Assembly (NCBI RefSeq): GCF_030908245.1
Contig: NZ_JAVFJJ010000004.1
Location: forward strand, 310,001 to 374,000
Reading direction: 5' to 3'
From: Sinomonas sp. ASV322
GTDB lineage: Bacteria > Actinomycetota > Actinomycetes > Actinomycetales > Micrococcaceae
Length of the DNA stretch: 64,000 bases
Part shown: one piece after another, positions 23,697-32,409 of the stretch
Layout: the number at the start of each line of letters is the position of its first letter
Position numbering within the stretch: the stretch's first letter is position 1
The notes under the pieces: model-generated
What the model was told of the DNA's origin: nothing
Databases searched by the model: none
The model's input: only the letters and a program-made list of their open reading frames with translations
Program-made: the position numbers and the translations under genes

Positions 23697-25379
23697 ATGG
23701 CGGAATTCATCTACACCATGACCAAGGCCCGGAAGGCCGTGGGCGACAAGGTGATCCTCGACGACGTGAGCATGTCGTTCTTCCCCGGCGCCAAGATCGG
23801 CGTCGTGGGCCCGAACGGCGCGGGAAAGTCGACGATTCTCAAGATCATGGCGGGGCTCGACACCCCGTCCAACGGTGAGGCCCGGCTCTCCCCGGGATAC
23901 AGCGTGGGCATTCTGCTCCAGGAACCGCCGCTGAATGAGGAGAAGACGGTCCTCGGGAACGTCCAGGAGGGCGTGGCGGAGATTCACGCCAAGCTCGAGC
24001 GCTTCAACGCGATCTCGGAGGAGATGGCGAGCCCGGACGCGGACTACGACTCTCTCCTCGAGGAGATGGGCAAGCTTCAGGAAGCCATCGACACGGCCGA
24101 CGCGTGGGACCTCGATTCCCAGCTCGAGCAGGCCATGGACGCGCTCCGGTGCCCGCCCCCCGAGGCCGACGTCCGCGTCCTCTCAGGTGGTGAGCGCCGC
24201 CGCGTCGCGCTCTGCAAGCTCCTCCTGCAGAAGCCGGACCTCCTCCTCCTCGACGAGCCGACCAACCACCTGGACGCCGAGAGCGTTCAATGGCTCGAGC
24301 AGCACCTCGCGAAGTACCACGGCGCCGTCCTCGCCGTGACCCACGACCGCTACTTCCTCGACCACGTCGCGCAGTGGATCTGTGAGGTCGACCGCGGCCG
24401 CCTCTACCCGTACGAGGGCAACTATTCGACGTATCTCGAGAAGAAGCGCGCCCGCCTCGAAGTCCAGGGCAAGAAGGACGCCAAGCTCGCGAAGCGCCTC
24501 GCTGAGGAGCTCGAGTGGGTCCGCTCGAACGCGAAGGGCCGACAGACCAAGTCGAAGGCCCGTCTGGCCAAGTACGAGGAGATGGCTGCCGAGGCCGAGC
24601 GCACGCGCAAGCTCGACTTCGAAGAAATCCAGATCCCGCCGGGACCACGGCTCGGCCAGCTCGTCATCGAGGCCTCGAACCTCCGCAAGGGCTTCGGCGA
24701 CCGCGTGCTCATCGACGGGCTCTCGTTCTCGCTGCCCCGCAACGGCATCGTCGGCGTCATCGGTCCGAACGGCGTGGGCAAGACCACGCTGTTCAAGACG
24801 ATCGTGGGCATGGAGTCGCTGGACGGCGGCGACCTCAAGGTCGGCGACTCCGTCAAGATCTCGTACGTCGACCAGAGCCGCGGCGGCATCGACCCGAACA
24901 AGACGCTCTGGGAGGTCGTCTCGGACGGGCTCGACCACATTCAGGTCGGCCAGGTCGAGATGCCGTCCCGCGCGTACGTCTCGGCGTTCGGCTTCAAAGG
25001 TCCGGACCAGCAGAAGAAGGCCGGCGTCCTCTCGGGCGGCGAGCGCAACCGTCTGAACCTCGCGCTCACGCTCAAGCAGGGCGGCAACCTCCTCCTTCTC
25101 GACGAGCCGACCAACGACCTCGACGTCGAGACCCTCTCGAGCCTCGAGAACGCGCTCCTCGAGTTCCCTGGCTGCGCCGTCGTGGTCTCCCACGACCGCT
25201 GGTTCCTGGACCGCGTCGCGACCCACATCCTCGCCTACGAGGGCACGGACGAGGACGAATCGAAGTGGTACTGGTTCGAAGGCAACTTCGAGGCGTACGA
25301 GGAGAACAAGATCGAGCGCCTCGGCCCGGACGCCGCCGCGCCGCACCGTGTGACGCACCGCAAGCTCACGCGCGACTGA
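23697..25379 (+). CDS. ettA: Energy-dependent translational throttle protein EttA (ABC-F)
   Basis: 560 residues, the usual EttA length. ATG 23697 has TAAGGA just upstream; the frame stays open far upstream without homology. Two ABC domains are present: Walker A GPNGAGKST (38-46) with LSGGERRRVALC and LLLLDEPTNHLD, then Walker A GPNGVGKTT (about 357) with LSGGERNRL and LLLLDEPTNDLD. The linker between them contains the charged P-site tRNA-interaction motif region. EttA binds the ribosomal E site and slows translation initiation when ATP is low. No membrane segment is present, which rules out a transporter. Confidence 0.95.
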   Translation: MAEFIYTMTKARKAVGDKVILDDVSMSFFPGAKIGVVGPNGAGKSTILKIMAGLDTPSNGEARLSPGYSVGILLQEPPLNEEKTVLGNVQEGVAEIHAKLERFNAISEEMASPDADYDSLLEEMGKLQEAIDTADAWDLDSQLEQAMDALRCPPPEADVRVLSGGERRRVALCKLLLQKPDLLLLDEPTNHLDAESVQWLEQHLAKYHGAVLAVTHDRYFLDHVAQWICEVDRGRLYPYEGNYSTYLEKKRARLEVQGKKDAKLAKRLAEELEWVRSNAKGRQTKSKARLAKYEEMAAEAERTRKLDFEEIQIPPGPRLGQLVIEASNLRKGFGDRVLIDGLSFSLPRNGIVGVIGPNGVGKTTLFKTIVGMESLDGGDLKVGDSVKISYVDQSRGGIDPNKTLWEVVSDGLDHIQVGQVEMPSRAYVSAFGFKGPDQQKKAGVLSGGERNRLNLALTLKQGGNLLLLDEPTNDLDVETLSSLENALLEFPGCAVVVSHDRWFLDRVATHILAYEGTDEDESKWYWFEGNFEAYEENKIERLGPDAAAPHRVTHRKLTRD

Positions 25380-25491
25380 CGCGTGCGCTCGCGCGGTCGC
25401 CTAGGTGCGGCCGGCGCGAGGGCGGCATCCCCCCGCGGGCGGAGCCGGGCCCCCGCGGCGGGGGCGGGCCTCCGCCGTCGTCCGGTGCCCT

Positions 25492-25612
25492 CCGTCCAAG
25501 GGCCACTTAACGCGGGTGCGCACCCGCGGTAGGTGACCCTTGGACGGTGGGGAACCCGCCGGAGGTGACCCTTGGACGGTGGGGAACCCGCGGTAGGTGA
25601 CCCTTGAACGGG
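25492..25612. repeat. Inverted repeat followed by 32-bp tandem repeats
   Basis: CCGTCCAAGGGCCAC (25492-25506) matches, with one mismatch, the complement of GTGACCCTTGGACGG (25533-25547). Between them lies a perfect 18-bp palindrome, CGCGGGTGCGCACCCGCG (25511-25528). A 32-bp unit then repeats 2.7 times (25525-25556, 25557-25588, 25589-25612). It separates convergent ettA and tesB and may end both transcripts. With no spacers between units, it is not a CRISPR array. Confidence 0.8.
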
Positions 25613-25620
25613 AGCGGAGG

Positions 25621-26511
25621 CTAGGGGAGGGGGACCCTGATCATGCCCTCTTGGCCGACGGTCGCGACGTGCGCACCGTCGCGCGTGAAGATGCGGCCCA
25701 CCCCCAGCCCGCGGGCGCCGTGCGCGCTCGGGGACTCCTGGACGTAGAGGAGCCATTCGTCGACACGGACGGGGCGGTGCCACCACATCGCGTGGTCGAG
25801 GCTCGCGACGTTCATGTCCGGCGTGACCCAGCTCAGGCCGTGCCGGCGCAGGATCGGTTCGAGGAGCGTGTAGTCGCTCGCGTACGCGAGTGCGGCCCGG
25901 TGCACGCGCTCATCGTCGGGCATAGGGCCGAACGTCTTCATCCAGACGGCGTTCCGCGCGACCCGTTCGCCCGCCGCGGAGATGTACACGGCGGGGCTGA
26001 CATGACGCACGTCGAACGGGCGGTCGAAGGCCCAGTACTGCGCGATGGGATGGTCGATGCTGCCGAGCAGGTCCGCCGTGCTCGGGAGGGATTCCGGGTC
26101 TGGGACGTCCGTGGGCATGGGCGTCTGGTGGTCCACGCCCTCGGACTCGGTCTGGAACGAGGCGATCATCGAGAGGATCGGCCGCCCGTCCTGATAGGCG
26201 TGCACCTGGCGGGCAGAGAACGAACGTCCATCGCGCAGCCGCTCGACGCCGAACGTGATCGACTCATCGGCGTCGCCCGCGCGCAGGAAATAGCCATGCA
26301 TCGAATGGACGAGCCTGTCTGCCGGGACCGTCCGGGAAGCGGCCATGAGCGTCTGTGCGAGGACCTGGCCGCCGAAGACCCTGTGCCTCGGCTGCCGCTC
26401 GCTCGGCCCCACGAACACGTCCTTGTCAGTGCGGGCGCCGCCCAGATCATCCAAGTCGAGCAGCGTCAGGAGGGATTCGGTGGGGCCTGTCTGGCGGGCG
26501 GGGGACGTCAT
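25621..26511 (-). CDS. tesB: Acyl-CoA thioesterase II
   Basis: 296 residues. It has a double-hotdog layout: RHRVFGGQVLAQTLMAA in the first domain, then SFSARQVHAYQDGRPILSM, and in the second domain FDRPFDVRHVSP and SLDHAMWWHRP. TesB enzymes hydrolyse medium- and long-chain acyl-CoA in the cytosol. The gene is divergent from another thioesterase-type gene 80 bp away, so two thioesterases share one intergenic region. It ends against the repeat cluster downstream of ettA. Confidence 0.92.
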   Translation of the reverse strand: MTSPARQTGPTESLLTLLDLDDLGGARTDKDVFVGPSERQPRHRVFGGQVLAQTLMAASRTVPADRLVHSMHGYFLRAGDADESITFGVERLRDGRSFSARQVHAYQDGRPILSMIASFQTESEGVDHQTPMPTDVPDPESLPSTADLLGSIDHPIAQYWAFDRPFDVRHVSPAVYISAAGERVARNAVWMKTFGPMPDDERVHRAALAYASDYTLLEPILRRHGLSWVTPDMNVASLDHAMWWHRPVRVDEWLLYVQESPSAHGARGLGVGRIFTRDGAHVATVGQEGMIRVPLP

Positions 26512-26591
26512 GGCACGACCCTAAACTCGCCGGTAGCCGCTCAACAAGCCACGGTTCGCGGCCGCCGCCGACCGTGCGGGAAGATGGAACC

Positions 26592-27128
26592 ATGCCGTCC
26601 ACCTTCCAACTCCCACTCCAGATGCGCTTCGGCGACGTGGATTCCTACGGCCACGTCAACAACGTGCGATTCCTCCAGTTCCTCGAGGACGCCCGCGTGC
26701 ACTGGCTCAGGGAGCCGCTGGCGGCCGGCACCGCGACGATGTTCGATGCGGCCGCTCCCGCGACAATGTTCGACTGCGTGACCGCCGACAATTTCACCCT
26801 CGTCGGCCGTCATGAGATCGAGTACCTCGCGCCGCTCATGTACCGCCCCACGCCGATCGGCGTGAATCTCTGGGTCACAAGGATCGGCGGCTCGAGCTTC
26901 GACCTCGGGTACTCCGTTGCCGAACGCGATGGGAGCGCCGTCTACGCGTATGCCGCGACCTCGATGGTGCTCGTGAGCCGCTCGACGGGGCGCCCCGTCC
27001 GCCTTCCCGCCGAGCTACGGGCGGCCTTCGCTGACTACAGCGGCCCCGCGGTGCCGTTCCGACGCCGCCCGCCGCTCCCGTCCGATGCGGCAGCTCCCGT
27101 GAGCGTTTCGGAAGGAGGCGCATCGTGA
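26592..27128 (+). CDS. 4HBT-type acyl-CoA thioesterase (hotdog fold)
   Basis: 178 residues. Family features: MRFGDVDSYGHVNNVRFLQF with the Asp and His-Val-Asn catalytic turn, then YLAPLMYRPTPIGVNLWV and the beta strand SFDLGYSV. The usual family length is about 140; the proline-rich tail after FRRRPPLP is extra. It starts at ATG 26592. Its stop overlaps the following gene by 4 bp (GTGA), so the two are co-translated. The substrate is probably a short or medium acyl-CoA; the choice cannot be made from sequence. Confidence 0.85.
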   Translation: MPSTFQLPLQMRFGDVDSYGHVNNVRFLQFLEDARVHWLREPLAAGTATMFDAAAPATMFDCVTADNFTLVGRHEIEYLAPLMYRPTPIGVNLWVTRIGGSSFDLGYSVAERDGSAVYAYAATSMVLVSRSTGRPVRLPAELRAAFADYSGPAVPFRRRPPLPSDAAAPVSVSEGGAS

Positions 27129-27811
27129 GCGCGGCGGACTTCCAGACATCACTCGATCTCGGGGACCGCGAGGCGGTTGCCGACCTCAGGACTTTCCTGG
27201 CCCGCGCGCGTGCCGTCGACTCCGGGGGAGCCGTCCGGCTTCAGACGGTTGGGCAGGTCCTCGCCGCCTACGTGTGCGTGCTCTCGCCGCGTGCGCTCGG
27301 GGAAGCGACGCCGACCGTCCTCGGCATGCGGGCGATCCCACTGGCGCGGCCGGCCGACGTCGATGCCACGGTGTCCATGGCTTCCGTCGCCGACCGCTTG
27401 GCCCGCATGGGCGACGACGAGACGCTCCTCGACGTCCCGCCGTCGTCCGTCCACGTAGCGTGGGCTGCGGTGAGCCCGCCGCGCGGTCCGTGGGCCCCCG
27501 CGGGCGACGTCTCGAGCGACGTGCTCGCGGCTGCTGCCGCCGAGGGCATGGCGAGGGTCGCGTCGCTCGTCCCCGAGCAGCCCGGGCAGGCGATGGTCGA
27601 CGGCGCGCGCGCGACGGTCTGGGGGAGCGAGGTCGACGGCGTCGAAGGCGTCCCCTCGGGGGCGGCGTTCGCGGCCGAGGCACTCGGTTTCCTCGTGCCC
27701 GGCGACACGATGCGCCTCTTCGCCTCGGGCGCATGGGTGCGGCTCAGCTCGCCCCGCGGCCACGTGCTCTGCCGCGTGCCGCGGGCCCGCGCCGCGAAAT
27801 TCGGCTCGTAG
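27125..27811 (+). CDS. Conserved actinobacterial protein of unknown function
   Basis: 228 residues, GTG start overlapping the thioesterase stop by 4 bp. No known motif was recognised. The protein is alanine-rich and acidic in its N-terminal half (DLGDREAVADLRTFLARA), has no membrane segment and no cysteine cluster apart from isolated residues. It contains PRGPWAPAGD, found near the middle, and a small basic C-terminal end (RVPRARAAKFGS). Coupling to the hotdog thioesterase suggests a role with acyl-CoA turnover, but nothing in the sequence proves this. Confidence 0.75.
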   Translation: MSAADFQTSLDLGDREAVADLRTFLARARAVDSGGAVRLQTVGQVLAAYVCVLSPRALGEATPTVLGMRAIPLARPADVDATVSMASVADRLARMGDDETLLDVPPSSVHVAWAAVSPPRGPWAPAGDVSSDVLAAAAAEGMARVASLVPEQPGQAMVDGARATVWGSEVDGVEGVPSGAAFAAEALGFLVPGDTMRLFASGAWVRLSSPRGHVLCRVPRARAAKFGS

Positions 27812-27826
27812 CGCGATCCGGCCTCG

Positions 27827-28297
27827 TCAGTCCTCGAAGGTGTTGACGAGCGAATGTGCGGCCCGTTCGAGGTAGTCCCACAGGGTCGCCTCGTGCAGGG
27901 GGGAGAGATGCAGCGCCTCGACGCCGGCGCGCATGTGGTGGAGCCAGCGGTCGCGGGCGTCGGGGTTGACCTTGAACGGGATGTGCCGCATGCGCAGACG
28001 GGGGTGCCCGCGCTCCTCGCTGTACGTGTTCGGTCCGCCCCAGTACTGTTCGAGGAACATCGTGAGGCGTCGCCGGGCGGGCCCGAGGTCCTCGTCGGGG
28101 TACATGGGCCGGAGCACGGGGTCTTGCGCGACGCCCTCATAGAACACGTCGACGAGCTTGACGAAGGCTTCGTGCCCTCCGATTTCGGCGTAGAACGTGT
28201 TGGCGAAGTCCTCGCGCGCGAAGGGGTCGTTGACCTTGAGGAGGTTTCTGCGGGCGAGGCCCTGCGGAGCCTCCGGCCCGTGCTCATTCTCGGTCAC
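27827..28297 (-). CDS. glbO: Group II truncated haemoglobin (GlbO/TrHbO)
   Basis: 156 residues; GTG 28297 has GGGAGAG upstream. The haem pocket is recognisable: TFYAEIGG with the B10 Tyr, QYWGGP, proximal His105 in LRMRHIPF and the G8 Trp in DRWLHHM. GlbO proteins bind O2 and NO and are linked to NO and peroxide detoxification and to respiration. A 24-residue N-terminal tail precedes the family core. It is convergent with the unknown 27125 gene (15 bp gap). Confidence 0.93.
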   Translation of the reverse strand: MTENEHGPEAPQGLARRNLLKVNDPFAREDFANTFYAEIGGHEAFVKLVDVFYEGVAQDPVLRPMYPDEDLGPARRRLTMFLEQYWGGPNTYSEERGHPRLRMRHIPFKVNPDARDRWLHHMRAGVEALHLSPLHEATLWDYLERAAHSLVNTFED

Positions 28298-28352
28298 TGA
28301 TTCCGCTCTCCCTCGATGTCGCGCCTCTTCAAGGCTAGTCGCTGGCCATGCT

Positions 28353-29126
28353 TCATTCAGCCGCGTGCTGGCCCTGCTGGTCGGGGCCTGGCGGGGCGGG
28401 CTCGTCGCCGACTGCCGGCCCGCTTTCGCCCGGAGGCACGTAGGTTCCCTGCGAGCGGTTGCCGACCCGCAGGATCTCGCCATTGCGCAGATACCAGATG
28501 GCGCCGTCCTCGCCGCGCACGCGCGTGATGCGCAACCCGACGCTCTCGACTGTGCCGACGACCTCGCCGGCGCCCGTCGAGATGACGTCCCCGATGCCGT
28601 ACTGGTCCTCGAGCGTGATGAAGATGCCCGCGAGGAAGTCGCGGATGAGCTGCTGGGCGCCGAAGCCGATCGCGACGCCGAGGATGCCGACGCTCGTCAG
28701 GAGCGGAGCGATGTCGACGCCGAGGGCCTTGAGCACGTAGATGATGACGATGGTCGTGATGACGACGATCACGACCGAATTGAGCAGGGAGCCGATCGTC
28801 TTGGCCCGCTGGGCGCGGCGTTCTGTGTCGATGGCCCGCAGGGCGGGCGCGGCCCAGCGGAAGAGACGTCGCTTCGTGAGCTGGGTTCCGGCGAGGACGC
28901 GCTTGACGACCTGCCGGATGAGGAACGAGGCCACAAGCCAGATGATGAGTCCGATGCCGACGGCGACCGCGATCTGGAGGAGCGTCGAATTGAACGTTGT
29001 CACCGCCGAATTGAGCTCGGCAGACGTGAGGGGCGTAGCCAGCGGAGACTGGGGCGCGGAGGGCGTCGGGGCCGGCGACGACGCGATGAGGTGAGCGGAC
29101 AGGGACGGCTGGAGGGCAGACAGCAC
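28353..29126 (-). CDS. MscS-family mechanosensitive channel
   Basis: 257 residues. Membrane helices lie at about 48-72 and 108-132, and the pore helix follows with SVGILGVAIGFGAQQLIRDF, the Gly/Ala-rich TM3 of MscS. The beta domain GDVISTGAGEVVGTVESVGL follows. The C-terminal cytoplasmic cage is truncated after RNGEILRVGNRSQ and replaced by a proline-rich tail, so this is a minimal MscS. It has a GTG start. Family role: release of solutes on hypo-osmotic shock. Confidence 0.88.
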   Translation of the reverse strand: MLSALQPSLSAHLIASSPAPTPSAPQSPLATPLTSAELNSAVTTFNSTLLQIAVAVGIGLIIWLVASFLIRQVVKRVLAGTQLTKRRLFRWAAPALRAIDTERRAQRAKTIGSLLNSVVIVVITTIVIIYVLKALGVDIAPLLTSVGILGVAIGFGAQQLIRDFLAGIFITLEDQYGIGDVISTGAGEVVGTVESVGLRITRVRGEDGAIWYLRNGEILRVGNRSQGTYVPPGESGPAVGDEPAPPGPDQQGQHAAE

Positions 29127-29173
29127 TCTCGGAAGCCTCCTCAGGGGGCGGGGTGGGGTGGGTCGGGGCGGCA

Positions 29174-29208
29174 GGGTGGGTGAGGGTGGCGGGGTGGGTG
29201 AGGGTGGC
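29174..29208. repeat. G-rich 18-bp tandem repeat
   Basis: The unit GGGTGGGTGAGGGTGGC occurs at 29174-29190 and 29192-29208 inside a wider G-rich tract (29144-29211). It lies between the OsmC-like stop and the MscS start. The run of G triplets could form a quadruplex on the plus strand; no gene overlaps. Confidence 0.7.
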
Positions 29209-29239
29209 AGGCCCTTCTACCCTAGCGAGGATCCATGGG

Positions 29240-29707
29240 TCACGGGGTCGCGGGAACGTTCCGAACGGGGAAGTTCACGGAGCGCGCAATGAAGCACAGA
29301 TGGTGCGCCTCCTCATGCAGGCTGTCAGCCAGCTCACGCTGCGACTCGTCGGCAAGCCCGACGCGCGGACGCAGCACGACCTCGGTGAACTCGCCGCTCC
29401 CGTCCCGGTTGAGCCGCATCGTCCCCTCGGCCTCGTCGGTGTAGGCCGTGACGACCACCCCATGGTTCACCGCGACGTGCAGGTACGAGAGCATGTGGCA
29501 TTGGGAGAGCGCCGTGAGGAGCAGCTGCTCTGGGTTGTAGCGTTCCCTGTCGCCGCGGAAGGCCGGGTCCGAGGAACCGGGCAGGACCGGGAGGCCCGGC
29601 AGCGCGATGTCGTGGTCCCGACTGTAGTCGCGGTATCCCGACGTCCCGGTTCCCCGGTTCCCGGTCCACGTCACGGTGACCCTGTAGTGGTGCCCGTCGA
29701 CGGCCAT
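29240..29707 (-). CDS. OsmC/Ohr-family protein
   Basis: 155 residues. The ATG at 29707 lies 2 bp after the pepN stop. Family features: a first-domain TWTGNRGTGT strand, DPAFRGD, NPEQLLLTALSQCHMLSYL with the peroxidatic Cys, and the second-half HEEAHHLCFIARSVNFPV with the second Cys. OsmC/Ohr proteins reduce organic hydroperoxides; both expected cysteines are present. Tight spacing to pepN suggests translational coupling. Confidence 0.88.
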   Translation of the reverse strand: MAVDGHHYRVTVTWTGNRGTGTSGYRDYSRDHDIALPGLPVLPGSSDPAFRGDRERYNPEQLLLTALSQCHMLSYLHVAVNHGVVVTAYTDEAEGTMRLNRDGSGEFTEVVLRPRVGLADESQRELADSLHEEAHHLCFIARSVNFPVRNVPATP

Positions 29708-29709
29708 GG

Positions 29710-32271
29710 CTACCGGTCCGCGGCCTGGGCGCGGAGTGCGCGCGCCACGCCGTCGCGGTTCTCGAGCATCATCCGCCGCAGGGCGCCCTGGTCCTCGGGC
29801 AGGGACGCGATGAACGCGTCCGTCCGCTCGAGCGTCGCCTGGGTTGTCTGCCGGGCGGGGTAGAGGCCGACGACGATCTGCTGGGCGAGCGCGTGCGTCC
29901 GGTGGGCGACGATGCCCGGAACGGCCTCGAAGTACCGTTCCGCGTAGGGGGCGATAAGGCTCGCTTCCTGCACGCGCACGAACCCGTTGATGGCCGCGGC
30001 CTGGATGGCGTTCGAGAGCTCGCCAGTTTCCACGATCTTCCGCCACGCCTCGGCCTTGGCCTCCGCGGTGGGCAGGGCCGCGGCCGCAAGTGCAGCGGCG
30101 CACTGGCCGCTCGAGGTGTTGTCGCGCGCGAGCTCGTTGTCGATCCGCCCTTGCCCGATGCGCCCGCCGGCCGCGAGGGACGCGAGGAGCTCCCACCGGA
30201 GGTCCTGGTCGATGTCGAGCCCGGGCGCAGCCGTGCTTCCGTCGAGGAGGCCCTCGATCGCGTCGAGGTGGGCGGCGGAGGCCGCGATCGACGAGAAGGC
30301 GCGGACGAACTGGAGCTGGGAGTCGGAACCGGGCTCGGCACTCAGGGCGAGGGCCCACAGGCGGTCCGCGGTAGCGGCCTTGACGGCGGGCTGGGCTTCA
30401 GCAGCGACGTAGAAGTCGAGCGTCGTCGCGAGCTGGCGCAAGAGCGTCTGGACGACCGACGAGTCGGATTCCGCGCCGATGTTGGCGAGCACGAGCTCGA
30501 CGTAGGAGCGAGCCGGGGTCTCGCCGTCGCGTGCGCCGTCCCAGGAGGAACCCCACACGAGAGCGCGCGGGAGGCTCTCGGCGATGTCATGGAGGCTCGC
30601 GGTCACGGTCACGAGGGACACGGGGTCGAGGCGCACCTTGGCGTAGGCGAGGTCGTCGTCGTTGAGGAGGATGAGTTCGGGGCGGGCGAGGCCGACGAGG
30701 GCCGGCACGCTCGTCAGCTCGCCTTCGACGTCCAGCTCCTCGCGATGGGTGCGGACGAGCCGCCCGTCGGCTCCACGGTTGTAGAAGCCGATCGCGAGTC
30801 GGTGCTGGCGGAGCGTCGGCTGCTCCGGCGAAGCGCTCTGGCGGATCGCGAAGGCCGTGATGGTCCCGTTGCCGTCGGTCTCGATCTCAGGTGCGAGCGT
30901 GTTCACGCCCGCGGTCTCAAGCCACAGCCGGCCCCACGATGACAGGTCGCGCCCGCTCGCGGCCTCGAGCTCGGCGAGCAGGTCTGCGAGCACCGTGTTG
31001 CTCCACGCGTGCTTGCCGAAATAGGCACGCACGCCCGCCATGAACTGTTCCTGGCCCACCCAGGCAACGAGCTGCTTGAGCACGGACGCGCCCTTCGCGT
31101 ACGTGATGCCGTCGAAGTTGACCTCGACGTCGGCGAGGTCGTTGATGTCGGCGAAGATGGGGTGCGTCGTCGGGAGCTGGTCCTGGCGGTACGCCCACGA
31201 CTTCTCGACGGACGCGAAGGTCGTCCACGCGTGCCCGAAGTCCGGCGTGCGCACGGCCGCCAGGTGGGACATGTATTCGGCGAACGACTCGTTGAGCCAG
31301 AGATCGTCCCACCAGCGCATCGTCACGTAGTCCCCGAACCACATGTGGGCGAGCTCGTGGAGCACGGTGATGGCGCGGCGCTCGACGGTGGCCTGAGTTG
31401 GCTTGGAGCGGAAGACGTAGCTTTCGAGGATCGTGACGGCACCGGCGTTCTCCATCGCGCCGGCGTTGAATTCGGGCACGAAGAGCTGGTCGTACTTCGC
31501 GAACGGGTATTCGCAGCCGAACTGCTCCTCGAAGAAGGCGAAGCCGCGCTTCGTCGTGTCGAAGATGTTCTCCGCGTCGAGGTATTGCATGAGCGACTTT
31601 CGGGCGAAGATCCCGAGCGGGATCGTCCGACCGGCCGAGTTGACCACCTCATCCCGCACCGATTCGTACGGGCCCGCGATGAGCGCCGTGATGTAGCTCG
31701 GGATGCGCGGCGTCGGCTCGAAGGTCCACACCGAACGTGCGACGTCGTCGCGCGGCTCCGCGGGCCGTGCCTCTGGCGTGGGCGAGTTCGAGATGACGGC
31801 CCAGTGCGCCGGGGCGGTGACACTGAAGCGGAACGCGGCCTTGAGGTCCGGCTGCTCGAACACCGCGAACATGCGCCGCGAGTCGGGGACCTCGAACTGC
31901 GTGTAGAGGTACACCTCGCCGTCGGCGGGGTCGACGAAGCGATGCAGTCCTTCGCCGGTGTTCATGTACGGGGCCTCGGCGTCGATCACGAGTTCGTTGT
32001 GCGCGGCGAGGCCCGGGAGCTGGATCCTGACGCCGTCGGAGACCTCGGCCGGATCCAGTGAGGTGCCGTTGAGGGTAACGGACAGGACGCCGTCCGTGAT
32101 GGCGTCGATGAAAGTGTGCGAGCCGGGGACCGCGTCGAAGACGACTGTCGTGCGTGAACCGAAGACGCGCTCTCCCTTCGTCAGGTCCAGCTCGACGTCG
32201 TAGCTCTCCACACGGAGCACGGCCTTCGCCCGCTCGACTGCTTCCGACCGGGTCAGGTTCGTCCCTGGCAT
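29710..32271 (-). CDS. pepN: Aminopeptidase N (M1 family)
   Basis: 853 residues. The ATG at 32271 has AGGGAGG 6 bp upstream, which decides the start over one six codons earlier. M1 landmarks: FNAGAMENAGAVT (exopeptidase GAMEN motif), the zinc site HELAHMWFG and downstream NESFAEY with the third zinc ligand Glu. An ERAP1-like C-terminal helical domain fills the last 350 residues. It removes N-terminal residues from peptides in the cytosol; no signal peptide is present. The OsmC-like gene follows after 2 bp. Confidence 0.95.
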   Translation of the reverse strand: MPGTNLTRSEAVERAKAVLRVESYDVELDLTKGERVFGSRTTVVFDAVPGSHTFIDAITDGVLSVTLNGTSLDPAEVSDGVRIQLPGLAAHNELVIDAEAPYMNTGEGLHRFVDPADGEVYLYTQFEVPDSRRMFAVFEQPDLKAAFRFSVTAPAHWAVISNSPTPEARPAEPRDDVARSVWTFEPTPRIPSYITALIAGPYESVRDEVVNSAGRTIPLGIFARKSLMQYLDAENIFDTTKRGFAFFEEQFGCEYPFAKYDQLFVPEFNAGAMENAGAVTILESYVFRSKPTQATVERRAITVLHELAHMWFGDYVTMRWWDDLWLNESFAEYMSHLAAVRTPDFGHAWTTFASVEKSWAYRQDQLPTTHPIFADINDLADVEVNFDGITYAKGASVLKQLVAWVGQEQFMAGVRAYFGKHAWSNTVLADLLAELEAASGRDLSSWGRLWLETAGVNTLAPEIETDGNGTITAFAIRQSASPEQPTLRQHRLAIGFYNRGADGRLVRTHREELDVEGELTSVPALVGLARPELILLNDDDLAYAKVRLDPVSLVTVTASLHDIAESLPRALVWGSSWDGARDGETPARSYVELVLANIGAESDSSVVQTLLRQLATTLDFYVAAEAQPAVKAATADRLWALALSAEPGSDSQLQFVRAFSSIAASAAHLDAIEGLLDGSTAAPGLDIDQDLRWELLASLAAGGRIGQGRIDNELARDNTSSGQCAAALAAAALPTAEAKAEAWRKIVETGELSNAIQAAAINGFVRVQEASLIAPYAERYFEAVPGIVAHRTHALAQQIVVGLYPARQTTQATLERTDAFIASLPEDQGALRRMMLENRDGVARALRAQAADR

Positions 32272-32409
32272 GCGCGCCTCCCTGCACACTTCCTCGTCGG
32301 CGCTGGGCGCGCCGCACGCAGTTTGAAATTATTCTTTCAGTTCGGGGGGCGTGCAAGTGGGCTCCGCCGTGTGACGCGTGCCGCCCATCCGCTGAGTTAG
32401 CTTTGATGC

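Noticed and set aside
25525-25612. Possible CRISPR array
   Set aside because: The 32-bp units are head-to-tail with no spacers and no cas genes nearby; they are tandem repeats.
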